From: Clostridia bacterium
Lineage (GTDB): Bacteria; Bacillota; Clostridia; Oscillospirales; Acutalibacteraceae
DNA length: 64,000 nt
NCBI GenBank assembly: GCA_017480115.1
Contig: JAFVBH010000058.1
Span: forward strand, 24,108 to 88,107
Direction of reading: 5' to 3'
Below the pieces are notes generated by a model. That model saw only the letters and a program-made list of their open reading frames with translations. It had not been told where the DNA came from and ran no database searches. Both the position numbers and the translations under genes were made by a program. Below, piece by piece: positions 57,685 through 64,000 of the stretch. The stretch's first letter is position 1. The number at the start of each line of letters is the position of its first letter.

Positions 57685-59118
57685 TCAGATCGTGCCTTCA
57701 AGAATGCCCTTGACGATCTCTCGCTCGTCATAATGAATCTTGCCGGTATTCAGGATCTGATAAGTCTCATGTCCCTTACCCGCCAGCACGACGGTATCGC
57801 CTGCCTGCGCTTCGGACAACGCCTGCCGGATCGCCTCGGTACGGTCGACCTCTACATGCATCGGCGTCGCAGCGTCCGTTAAGCCCGTCAAAATATCCTG
57901 CACAATGGCGGCGGGATCCTCTGTACGGGGATTATCGGAAGTGACAAAAATTTTATCAGACAGCTCCGCCGCCACAGCGCCCATAATGGGACGCTTGGTC
58001 TTGTCGCGGTCGCCGCCGCAGCCGAACACCGTCAGAATCCTGCCGACGGTAATGGGACGCACGGCGGTCAGGATATTTTTCAAGCCGTCGGGCGAATGCG
58101 CGTAATCAATAATCACGGCGTAATCCGTGCCCGTGGGAACAACCTCGATCCTGCCCTTGACGCCGCGCACTTTACCAATGGCGTCGATCACGGCGGTCTC
58201 GTCAAAGCCCAGCTCCAGCAGCGCGGCGATTGCCGCAAGGGAGTTATATACGGAAAAACCGCCCGGAATGCCCACCTTGATATGGGGAACTTTGTTTTTA
58301 TTCAATAAATCATATTCCACGCAGGTATGCAGCAGCTTCACCCCGGACGCGGTATAATCCGCCGGGTCGCGGGCGGAAAAGGTCACGGCAGTGCCCGCGC
58401 AGCTGTCCGCCATCAGTTTCCAGTAGGGATCGTCCAGATTGAGGATCGCCTTTTTTGTTTGCGTAAACAGCAGCGCTTTCGCGGCGGCATACGCGCCGAA
58501 CGTGCCGTGATAGTCCAGATGATCCCGCGTCAGATTTGAGAATACGGCGGCTTCAAATTCGCAGCCTGCCACTCTGCCCTGCGCCAGCGCCTGGGAGGAA
58601 ACCTCCATTACGCAGTATTCGCAGCCTGCTTCCGCCATTTCCGCAAACAGTTTATTCAGCGCGAAGCTTTCCGGCGTGGTCAGCGCGGACGGCTCTTCCC
58701 GATCGCCGATCATATTCTTGACCGTACCGATCAACCCCGCCTTGATCCCGAGAGCATCGAAAATTTCTTTGATTAAAAATGTGGTCGTGGTCTTACCGTT
58801 GGTACCGGTAACGCCGATCAGCTTAAGCCGTTTGGACGGCTCGCCGAAAAAAGCGGCGCACATCAGGGAAAACGCGGTACGGGTATCCTCAACGATTACC
58901 TCACCGTCGCAGCAAAAGCTGTGCTCGCAGATGACGGCTGCCGCGCCCGCCTCGACTGCCGCCGCCGCAGCGTCATGACCATCAAAGCGTTTCCCTTTAA
59001 TGCAGACAAAAGCGCAACCTGCGCCGACCTTGCGGGAATCATCGGTAATAAACGTGATTTCCCGGTCTGCATACTCATTTTTCACATGTACATTTTTAAG
59101 AAGCTGCGATAATTTCAT
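57685..59118 (-). CDS. murE: UDP-MurNAc-dipeptide--meso-diaminopimelate ligase
   Basis: This is a 477-residue Mur ligase. ITDDSRKVGAGCAFVCIKG, the P-loop LIGVTGTNGKTTTTFLIKEI near residue 110, EVSSQALAQGRV and FSNLTRDHLDYHGTFGAYAAAK are canonical. The substrate-determining motif SDNPRTEDP (DNPR) predicts meso-diaminopimelate rather than lysine, in agreement with lysA in this window. The ATG at 59118 follows AGGGTG by 7 nt. It lies between the PBP gene and murF with short gaps. Confidence 0.97.
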   Translation of the reverse strand: MKLSQLLKNVHVKNEYADREITFITDDSRKVGAGCAFVCIKGKRFDGHDAAAAAVEAGAAAVICEHSFCCDGEVIVEDTRTAFSLMCAAFFGEPSKRLKLIGVTGTNGKTTTTFLIKEIFDALGIKAGLIGTVKNMIGDREEPSALTTPESFALNKLFAEMAEAGCEYCVMEVSSQALAQGRVAGCEFEAAVFSNLTRDHLDYHGTFGAYAAAKALLFTQTKKAILNLDDPYWKLMADSCAGTAVTFSARDPADYTASGVKLLHTCVEYDLLNKNKVPHIKVGIPGGFSVYNSLAAIAALLELGFDETAVIDAIGKVRGVKGRIEVVPTGTDYAVIIDYAHSPDGLKNILTAVRPITVGRILTVFGCGGDRDKTKRPIMGAVAAELSDKIFVTSDNPRTEDPAAIVQDILTGLTDAATPMHVEVDRTEAIRQALSEAQAGDTVVLAGKGHETYQILNTGKIHYDEREIVKGILEGTI

Positions 59119-59131
59119 TGCCGTCACCCTA

Positions 59132-61474
59132 TCAGTTGGAACTGTCCGCAACGCCCACCGACGTTCGGAAATAGACCGTGATCATCGTGCCTGCGGTCAC
59201 GCCGTGCCCGGCTTCAATGCTCTGCCGGTATGCAGAAACGCCGCTGCCGGACAGCGAGTTGCCGGAAATGCGGATATTCAATCCCGTATCCGCCGCAAGC
59301 TCGTATGCCTCGTAGATGCTGCAGCCTGTAAAGTCCGGCACAGTCACCATGGATGCGTCATAATCCTCCTCGGTGTACAAAATAATTACACCGTTTTTGG
59401 AGATCTGATTCCCCTCGGCGGGCGTCTGCACCAGTACGGTATCGCCATCGCCGCGCACCTTGACGGTAAAGCCCTGGCTGCGCAGGTCGGACGCCGCGCT
59501 CTCCGCCGATTCACCGACGACGTTCGGTGTTTTTACGATATTCTGCTGCTCGCTGTCGTTATAGGAGGCTTCAATATTCAAATGCGGCAAAATCGTGCCC
59601 AGCACCTCACCCGCGACAGGCGCCGCAATCACGCCGCCGCCGTGATCATTGTTGGGATCCGGCTCGTCAATGGCGATCAGCACCGCTACCTGCGGATCGT
59701 CCGCCGGCGCGAAGCCAACGAAGGACGCGACATACTGCCCTTTATTCTGCAATTTTTCCGATGTACCGGTCTTGCCCGCCACACGATAACCGGCGACGTA
59801 GGCGTTTTTACCCGTGCCCTCGGAGACGACCTTTTCCATCAGTGTCGCCACATGCTTTGCCGTGGATTCCGAGATCACCTGTCGGCGCACCTTGGGTTCG
59901 GTCACGTTGACGGTGTTCCCTTCCTCGTCCAGCTCTTTGGCGACCACATAGGGCGTCATCAGTTTTCCGCCGTTGGCAATGGCGGAAATAGCAGTGATCA
60001 TCTGGATCGGCGACACCTGAAATGTCTGCCCGAAAGAGTAGCTCGCCAGCTGCGCAATGCCGAAATTGGAACGGCTGTGATAGGTCGCCGGCGCGTTGGG
60101 AACCGCCTCGCCCAAGAGGTCGATCCCGGTAGTCTCCGTAAAGCCGAACGCCTCAAAATATTTATAATAGGTCTCACTGCCTACCATACGCGCCAGTGTG
60201 ATCGCAAAGGGGTTACAGGAGTTTTTCAGCAAATCCTCCAAATGCTCCGAACCGTGTCCTCCGCTTTTCCAGCAGTGATAATCCCGATCGGCAACATGGA
60301 TCGTGCCGGTACAATCAAAATAAAAATCGTCCGTGACCAGCCCCTCTTCAATCGCGGCGGAAAGCGTCACGCACTTGAAAACGGAGCCGGGCTCATAGGT
60401 ATCGCTGACGGCGCGGTTACGCCAATAGGCGTTGCGCACATTTTTCTTTGCCTGAATCCACTTGTCCTCCTGCGTCATGGCATTGTATTCCGCCTGTTTT
60501 TCCTCGGAGGCCGTTTCCATGGACGCGGCGATCTTGTCATATTCCGCCTGCACGTCCTCATCGGGCACGGTATAAGGATCGTTCAAATTATAATCCGGCA
60601 GCGAGACCATACCCAGCACCGCGCCGGTTTTAACGTTCATCACAATGCCGTAGGCGTAGGACGCGCTTGTGTCGATCATGGACTGCCGCAGCGCGTTTTC
60701 CAGCGTATACTGCACCATTTCATCAATCGTCAGCACCAGGCTGGTGCCCTGCTGGGTGTCATAGGTTACGGAATAACCGTCGGCAAGTTGGTTCTGATAG
60801 CCGTCCTTGGCGGTAATCAGTCTGCCGTCTACGCCGGTGAGAATATCATCATATTCTGCTTCCAACCCGGAAAGCCCCTGATCGTCAATACCGGTAAAGC
60901 CGATCAGCGCCGAAGCAAGGGTGGAATTGGGATAGTACCGCTTGATATCGCCGGTGATGCCGATCACTGCGCTGAACCCCAGTTTTTTTTCGCCGCTTGC
61001 GCGAAATTCCTCCGCGCGGAAGGACGCGACCTTTTCCATCACGGATTTTTCCACCTGACGGGCAATCGTTTCGTTGTTGGAATCCGACTTTTGCAGCTTT
61101 TGCATGATCTCATCGGCGGGGATTCCCAAGATCTCGGACAGCCCTGCGGAGATTTCTACCCGCAGCCGCACGTCCTCGTCCTTATCGCCCCGCGCCATGG
61201 CGGGATTGACATAGACGCGCCAAAGGGAGGCGCTCTGCGCCAGCACGTTCATATTGCTGTCATAAATAGTGCCTCTGACCGCTTTCAAGGATGTATCCGA
61301 CAGTTGATTCGCCTCGGCGAGGGCGCGAAACTCCTCCCCCTTGACCACAGCCATTCTGCCGGTCTGAATCATATCCGTAAGAAAACCGAAGATAAGCAAA
61401 AAAACGAGCAGCCATACGCCTCTGTCAGGCCGCGCACGCCTGACCCATTTTACAATCGCTTTGATTTTTCCCAT
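59132..61474 (-). CDS. Class B penicillin-binding protein with two PASTA domains (SpoVD/FtsI type)
   Basis: This is a 780-residue transpeptidase that crosslinks septal or cortex peptidoglycan with the SEDS protein encoded downstream. A basic N terminus and single helix (GVWLLVFLLIFGFLTDMI) precede the dimerisation domain (RGTIYDSNMNVLAQSA). The transpeptidase domain has SxxK in YEPGSVFKCVTLSAA, SxN in LKNSCNPFA and KTG in RVAGKTGTSEKLQ. Two C-terminal PASTA domains follow (VKTPNVVGESAESAASDL; VTVPDFTGCSIYEAYELA). PASTA tails are typical of SpoVD and PBP2x. An inserted helical segment (EKQAEYNAMTQEDKWIQAKK) precedes the SxxK. The ATG at 61474 follows GGGGTTGAG. Confidence 0.95.
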   Translation of the reverse strand: MGKIKAIVKWVRRARPDRGVWLLVFLLIFGFLTDMIQTGRMAVVKGEEFRALAEANQLSDTSLKAVRGTIYDSNMNVLAQSASLWRVYVNPAMARGDKDEDVRLRVEISAGLSEILGIPADEIMQKLQKSDSNNETIARQVEKSVMEKVASFRAEEFRASGEKKLGFSAVIGITGDIKRYYPNSTLASALIGFTGIDDQGLSGLEAEYDDILTGVDGRLITAKDGYQNQLADGYSVTYDTQQGTSLVLTIDEMVQYTLENALRQSMIDTSASYAYGIVMNVKTGAVLGMVSLPDYNLNDPYTVPDEDVQAEYDKIAASMETASEEKQAEYNAMTQEDKWIQAKKNVRNAYWRNRAVSDTYEPGSVFKCVTLSAAIEEGLVTDDFYFDCTGTIHVADRDYHCWKSGGHGSEHLEDLLKNSCNPFAITLARMVGSETYYKYFEAFGFTETTGIDLLGEAVPNAPATYHSRSNFGIAQLASYSFGQTFQVSPIQMITAISAIANGGKLMTPYVVAKELDEEGNTVNVTEPKVRRQVISESTAKHVATLMEKVVSEGTGKNAYVAGYRVAGKTGTSEKLQNKGQYVASFVGFAPADDPQVAVLIAIDEPDPNNDHGGGVIAAPVAGEVLGTILPHLNIEASYNDSEQQNIVKTPNVVGESAESAASDLRSQGFTVKVRGDGDTVLVQTPAEGNQISKNGVIILYTEEDYDASMVTVPDFTGCSIYEAYELAADTGLNIRISGNSLSGSGVSAYRQSIEAGHGVTAGTMITVYFRTSVGVADSSN

Positions 61475-61621
61475 TCTGCTCAACCCCAATCATGGTAAAA
61501 TTTCGGGGGAAACCTTACCCCGTTTGCAAATCAATCCATCTACGTTATAAGCCGTCAAAAGGGCGAAACTGTGTTTCACCCCTTTAGAACAATCTTATGC
61601 TTAATTTTCGGCGCGTATGCC

Positions 61622-62185
61622 TTACCCATCCGCAGCCGACTGCATCTGCGCCGTATCTGCCGCGGGCGCCAGCGGCGACGAGGTATTCACAACCCCGGCG
61701 ACCTGCTTGCCGTCTGCAATAACGACCGTGTTTGTTTTCGGCAATTTAATATGTATCGTACTGTAAGTATCCAGCTTAATCATTCCCAACACCTGTTCGG
61801 CGTAGTAGACGACCTCTTTTTTTGAAAACATGGAATCCAGCTTATTATCCAGCGTGATCGAATCGATCTTTTCATATTCGATCTGCCGGCTCAGTGTCTT
61901 GATTTCGTCGTTTAACTCGTCCTTTTTCGCGTTGAGATTGAGCATAAACGCGCATGCGGCAACGGTGACGACGGCGATCAGCAAACACACTGCGGCTTTG
62001 ACTGCCGGGCGAATCCCACCGACAGGCTGCGCATTACGGGAGGGCGCGGGTCTTTGCGCGGGGGTACGGGGCGCGGGCGCTTCCGGCGCAGGGACGGCGC
62101 TTGCCGTTACCGCGCGGGCGGCGGAACCGCTGCTTTCTTCAAACAGCGAAAAATCATATCTTGCGTCTGACGCATAACTTGCCAT
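61622..62185 (-). CDS. ftsL: FtsL-like division protein
   Basis: This is a 187-residue bitopic protein. The cytoplasmic N terminus is disordered and rich in Ala and Pro (PAPEAPAPRTPAQRPAPS). One helix (AAVCLLIAVVTVAACAFML) is followed by a coiled coil (LNAKKDELNDEIKTLSRQIEYEKIDSITLDNKL) and a short C-terminal domain. It is assigned by position between rsmH and the PBP gene and by architecture, because FtsL sequences diverge strongly. It should pair with FtsQ and an FtsB/DivIC encoded elsewhere. The C-terminal ~60 residues extend beyond a minimal FtsL. Confidence 0.82.
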   Translation of the reverse strand: MASYASDARYDFSLFEESSGSAARAVTASAVPAPEAPAPRTPAQRPAPSRNAQPVGGIRPAVKAAVCLLIAVVTVAACAFMLNLNAKKDELNDEIKTLSRQIEYEKIDSITLDNKLDSMFSKKEVVYYAEQVLGMIKLDTYSTIHIKLPKTNTVVIADGKQVAGVVNTSSPLAPAADTAQMQSAADG

Positions 62186-62218
62186 TGCGCGCACCTGCCT
62201 TTCCGTAAACTGTGTGAT

Positions 62219-63166
62219 TTATTCGTTCAAAAAGCCTGTAAGATGTATTTTCTCCACGGCGCGAAGCCTTGCGCTGCGCGCTCTGTTATTCTCCTCAATC
62301 TCCGCCGCGTCGGGAACGACGGAGCGGAACACCGGCTTTCCGCGGGGCGTTCGTCCGCAAATACACTGCGGCAGCGACGGATCGCAAATACAGCCGCGGC
62401 AAAACGCCGCAAACCGATGCTTGACTTCCTTATCCTCCAGAGAATGAAAGGTAATGATTGCCAGTCTGCCGTGCAGCGCCAGACAGTCAAACATTGCGTC
62501 CACACTGTCGCCGAGATCCTCCAGCTCGCCGTTTACGGCAATTCGCAGCGCCTGAAACGTGCGCTTTGCCGGGTGGGAACCCCGCAGCCGGCTCGCGGGC
62601 ATGGAGCGTTTGATGATCTCTACAAGCTCGAAGGTGGTCTCGATGGGCGCTTTCTGCCGCGCAGACACGATATTACGAGCAATACTGCGGGCAAATTTTT
62701 CTTCCCCGTAGGAAAAAATAATCCTTGAGAGCGTTTTTTCGTCAAGCTCATTTACAAGGTCTCGGGCGCTGACGCCGGTTTGGCTCATGCGCATATCCAG
62801 CGGCGCGTCAAAATGATAGGAGAATCCCCGCTCCGGTGCGTCTACGTGACGGCCGCTGATCCCCAGATCGGCGATCACGCCGTCTACGGCGCCGACGCCG
62901 TGCGCGTCAAGGATACTTCTGATATTTTTATACTCATCGTGAATAATCGTCACGCGGGGATCGTCTGCAAAACGGGCGGTCAAATAGTCGATCGCGTCCG
63001 GGTCACGGTCAATGGCGATCAGCCTGCCGGTATCGCCGATGCGGCGCAGAATCTCCGCGCTGTGATCGCCGCCGCCTGCGGTACAATCCACGTAGATACC
63101 GCCGGGCTTCGGCGCGATGGCGTCCACCGTCGGGATCAAAAGCACTGTTTTATGATAGGTTGACAT
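62219..63166 (-). CDS. rsmH: 16S rRNA (cytosine-1402-N4)-methyltransferase
   Basis: This is a 315-residue SAM-dependent methyltransferase (MraW). IYVDCTAGGGDHSAEILRRI is the SAM loop near residue 24. GVIADLGISGRHVDAPERGFSYHFDAPLDMRM and the conserved SHPAKRTFQALRIAVNGEL follow, then AIITFHSLEDKEVKHRF. It modifies the decoding site of 16S rRNA and is the normal second gene of dcw clusters. It begins 20 bp after mraZ. Confidence 0.97.
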   Translation of the reverse strand: MSTYHKTVLLIPTVDAIAPKPGGIYVDCTAGGGDHSAEILRRIGDTGRLIAIDRDPDAIDYLTARFADDPRVTIIHDEYKNIRSILDAHGVGAVDGVIADLGISGRHVDAPERGFSYHFDAPLDMRMSQTGVSARDLVNELDEKTLSRIIFSYGEEKFARSIARNIVSARQKAPIETTFELVEIIKRSMPASRLRGSHPAKRTFQALRIAVNGELEDLGDSVDAMFDCLALHGRLAIITFHSLEDKEVKHRFAAFCRGCICDPSLPQCICGRTPRGKPVFRSVVPDAAEIEENNRARSARLRAVEKIHLTGFLNE

Positions 63167-63186
63167 CGCGTAACACCCTCACCGGA

Positions 63187-63621
63187 TCAATAGTTGATCT
63201 CCGGGAACATGTCCTCGTCCTCAAGACCGTTCTCGGCGGACAGCATGCTCGCCATCATGGTATTCCAGCGATCCATATCCCAAATCTCGATTCTGGTGGT
63301 CATACCGAAGATCATGACCTCTTTGGAAAGACCGGCTTTTTCCATCAGGATCGGGGTCAAGGTGATCCTGCCCTGCTTGTCCGGCGCCACGGTGGTCACG
63401 CCGAAAAACGCGTTACGCTGGCGAATACGATCCTGCCGGGTCTGGGACTTGGCGCTGATCTGTTGCGCAATGTCCGCCCAATGCTCCTCTGTGTACACAA
63501 ACAAGCAACCGTCGGGAGACGGGCAGACCACAAAGGACTCGCCCAGCTCCTCGCGAAACTTCGCGGGAATGAAAAGCCGATTCTTCGCGTCGATATTATG
63601 CACATGATTTCCCTGGAACAC
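63187..63621 (-). CDS. mraZ: MraZ transcriptional regulator of the dcw cluster
   Basis: This is a 144-residue protein with two SpoVT/AbrB-like halves: FQGNHVHNIDAKNRLFIPAKFREELGE and FGVTTVAPDKQGRITLTPILMEKAGL. It binds repeated TGGG-type sites in the dcw promoter and represses the cluster. The GTG at 63621 is chosen because AAGGAGTG lies upstream and the length matches the family; the frame remains open upstream but crosses the promoter region and the operator. Confidence 0.96.
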   Translation of the reverse strand: MFQGNHVHNIDAKNRLFIPAKFREELGESFVVCPSPDGCLFVYTEEHWADIAQQISAKSQTRQDRIRQRNAFFGVTTVAPDKQGRITLTPILMEKAGLSKEVMIFGMTTRIEIWDMDRWNTMMASMLSAENGLEDEDMFPEINY

Positions 63622-63695
63622 GGACTTTTCACTCCTTACTTTTTTACTGAGTTCAGATGTTATCGTGGGATTCTGCAACTTTTCGATGCATTTTT

Positions 63696-63712
63696 CACCA
63701 CTTTGACCCACC
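63696..63712 (-). promoter_or_regulatory. MraZ-type operator candidate
   Basis: Minus strand GGTGGGTCAAAGTGGTG holds two GTGG units spaced by 10 bp, one helical turn, just downstream of the mraZ -10 box. This fits the repeated GTGG/TGGG sites known for MraZ. Confidence 0.6.
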
Positions 63713-63723
63713 TAACAACATTT

Positions 63724-63752
63724 AGTATAAACGATAATACCCGCAAATGCAA
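63724..63752 (-). promoter_or_regulatory. Promoter of the dcw cluster
   Basis: Minus strand: TTGCAT, 17-bp spacer, TATACT. The leader to the mraZ GTG is ~95 nt. Confidence 0.72.
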
Positions 63753-63784
63753 TAGAGAATTTTAATTTTCAGAGAATTTTTTGC

Positions 63785-63875
63785 AAATTCTGATTTAGCG
63801 TAGGAAGATCGTCACACGATCCTGTAGTCCGTCAGATTATGCGCAAAATCAACGGACGGCCGATGGCCGTCCCTG
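63785..63875. repeat. Mosaic intergenic repeat, copy F (truncated)
   Basis: It starts AAATTCTGATTTAGCG and shares GGAAGATCGTCACACGATCC-type sequence with copies A and E. It includes GACGGCCGATGGCCGTC, then stops matching after GTCCCT, where the other copies continue ACA or ACAGG. The right part of the element is missing. Confidence 0.8.
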
Positions 63876-63973
63876 TTATGTAAGGTCTCCAGTCAAGGGG
63901 CTGAACATAAAGTTAACAGACACTTAACAAACAGACCTGAATGTGTTGAATCAAAGAGCATAGCGGAAAGGCT

Positions 63974-64000
63974 ATGATAAAACAGAAATTCGGTGATTGG
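63974..64000 (+). CDS. Possible start of a gene running out of the window
   Basis: ATGATAAAACAGAAATTCGG gives MIKQKFGDW with GGAAAGG a few nt upstream. Only nine codons are visible. The preceding ~100 bp is unrelated to the rest of the window. It could be the first gene of an inserted element or chance. Confidence 0.2.

Noticed and set aside
59000..61498. An 832-codon plus-strand frame opposite the PASTA PBP gene
   Set aside because: It is antisense to a gene with complete SxxK, SxN, KTG and PASTA motifs; it is a compositional shadow.

Overview
The window looks like a chromosomal segment of a spore-forming, meso-diaminopimelate-type Bacillota of the class Clostridia, most like an Oscillospirales/Ruminococcaceae-type gut bacterium. 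The evidence is spoIIR, a dcw cluster with a SpoVD-like PASTA penicillin-binding protein, a DNPR-type MurE together with lysA, dockerin-bearing and IPKTG-anchored surface proteins, and AGGAGG-type ribosome binding sites. The taxonomic assignment is inference. No tRNA, rRNA, CRISPR array or intact transposase gene was found. Coding is dense and GC-rich at third positions, so many long antisense frames occur; these are treated as shadows.

Layout. 1-2550: 3' part of a type-2 isoleucyl-tRNA synthetase gene. 2.6-8.2 kb: secreted LCAT-like hydrolase, a hairpin-rich non-coding block with a duplicated 59-bp segment, a Cys-rich unknown protein, a lipoprotein and an exported metallophosphoesterase. 8.2-11.3 kb: ruvX and a class A PBP. 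11.5-13.1 kb: padR / HAAS-domain membrane protein / secreted dockerin protein operon. 13.5-17.2 kb: helical-bundle protein, MATE exporter, YgjP-like metallopeptidase, Aes-like esterase. 17.6-21.4 kb: pncB-nadB-nadC NAD operon without nadA. 21.7-28.5 kb: two small XRE regulators, two FAD oxidoreductases, and an MBOAT/SGNH pair predicted to O-acylate an exported glycan. 29-33.5 kb: condensation-like acyltransferase, glmS, GH16 glucanase. 33.6-38.5 kb: GH38 alpha-mannosidase and a divergent GPH sugar symporter. 38.6-47 kb: RluA-type pseudouridine synthase, an SH3/GH25-like dockerin protein, lysA, a GH2-like protein and two cell-surface proteins. 47.4-49.1 kb: spoIIR, HAD phosphatase, acyl carrier protein. 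49.2-63.6 kb (minus strand): the dcw division and wall cluster mraZ-rsmH-ftsL-spoVD/ftsI-murE-murF-mraY-ftsW/spoVE-murG-murA-ftsQ-ftsZ, which lacks murD, murC/B and ftsA.

The most unusual features are: (1) at least six copies of a mosaic palindromic intergenic repeat whose ends (AAATTCTGATTT or AAAACTGCTTTATCGGC type) repeatedly form the stop codon of the neighbouring gene; (2) two glycosidase-fold surface proteins around lysA that have lost key catalytic residues; (3) a Cys-rich gene whose Shine-Dalgarno sequence lies inside a terminator hairpin; (4) a GC-rich, nested-stem intergenic segment that may be a structured RNA; (5) a 262-bp block of six successive hairpins; and (6) an ftsZ with an atypical C-terminal tail in a cluster that lacks ftsA.

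Many sigma-A promoters were read directly by eye (for example a perfect TTGACA-17-TATAAT before the GPH transporter). They cut the window into transcription units that agree with the gene groupings above. All functions are assigned from motifs in the translated sequence; no database search was possible.
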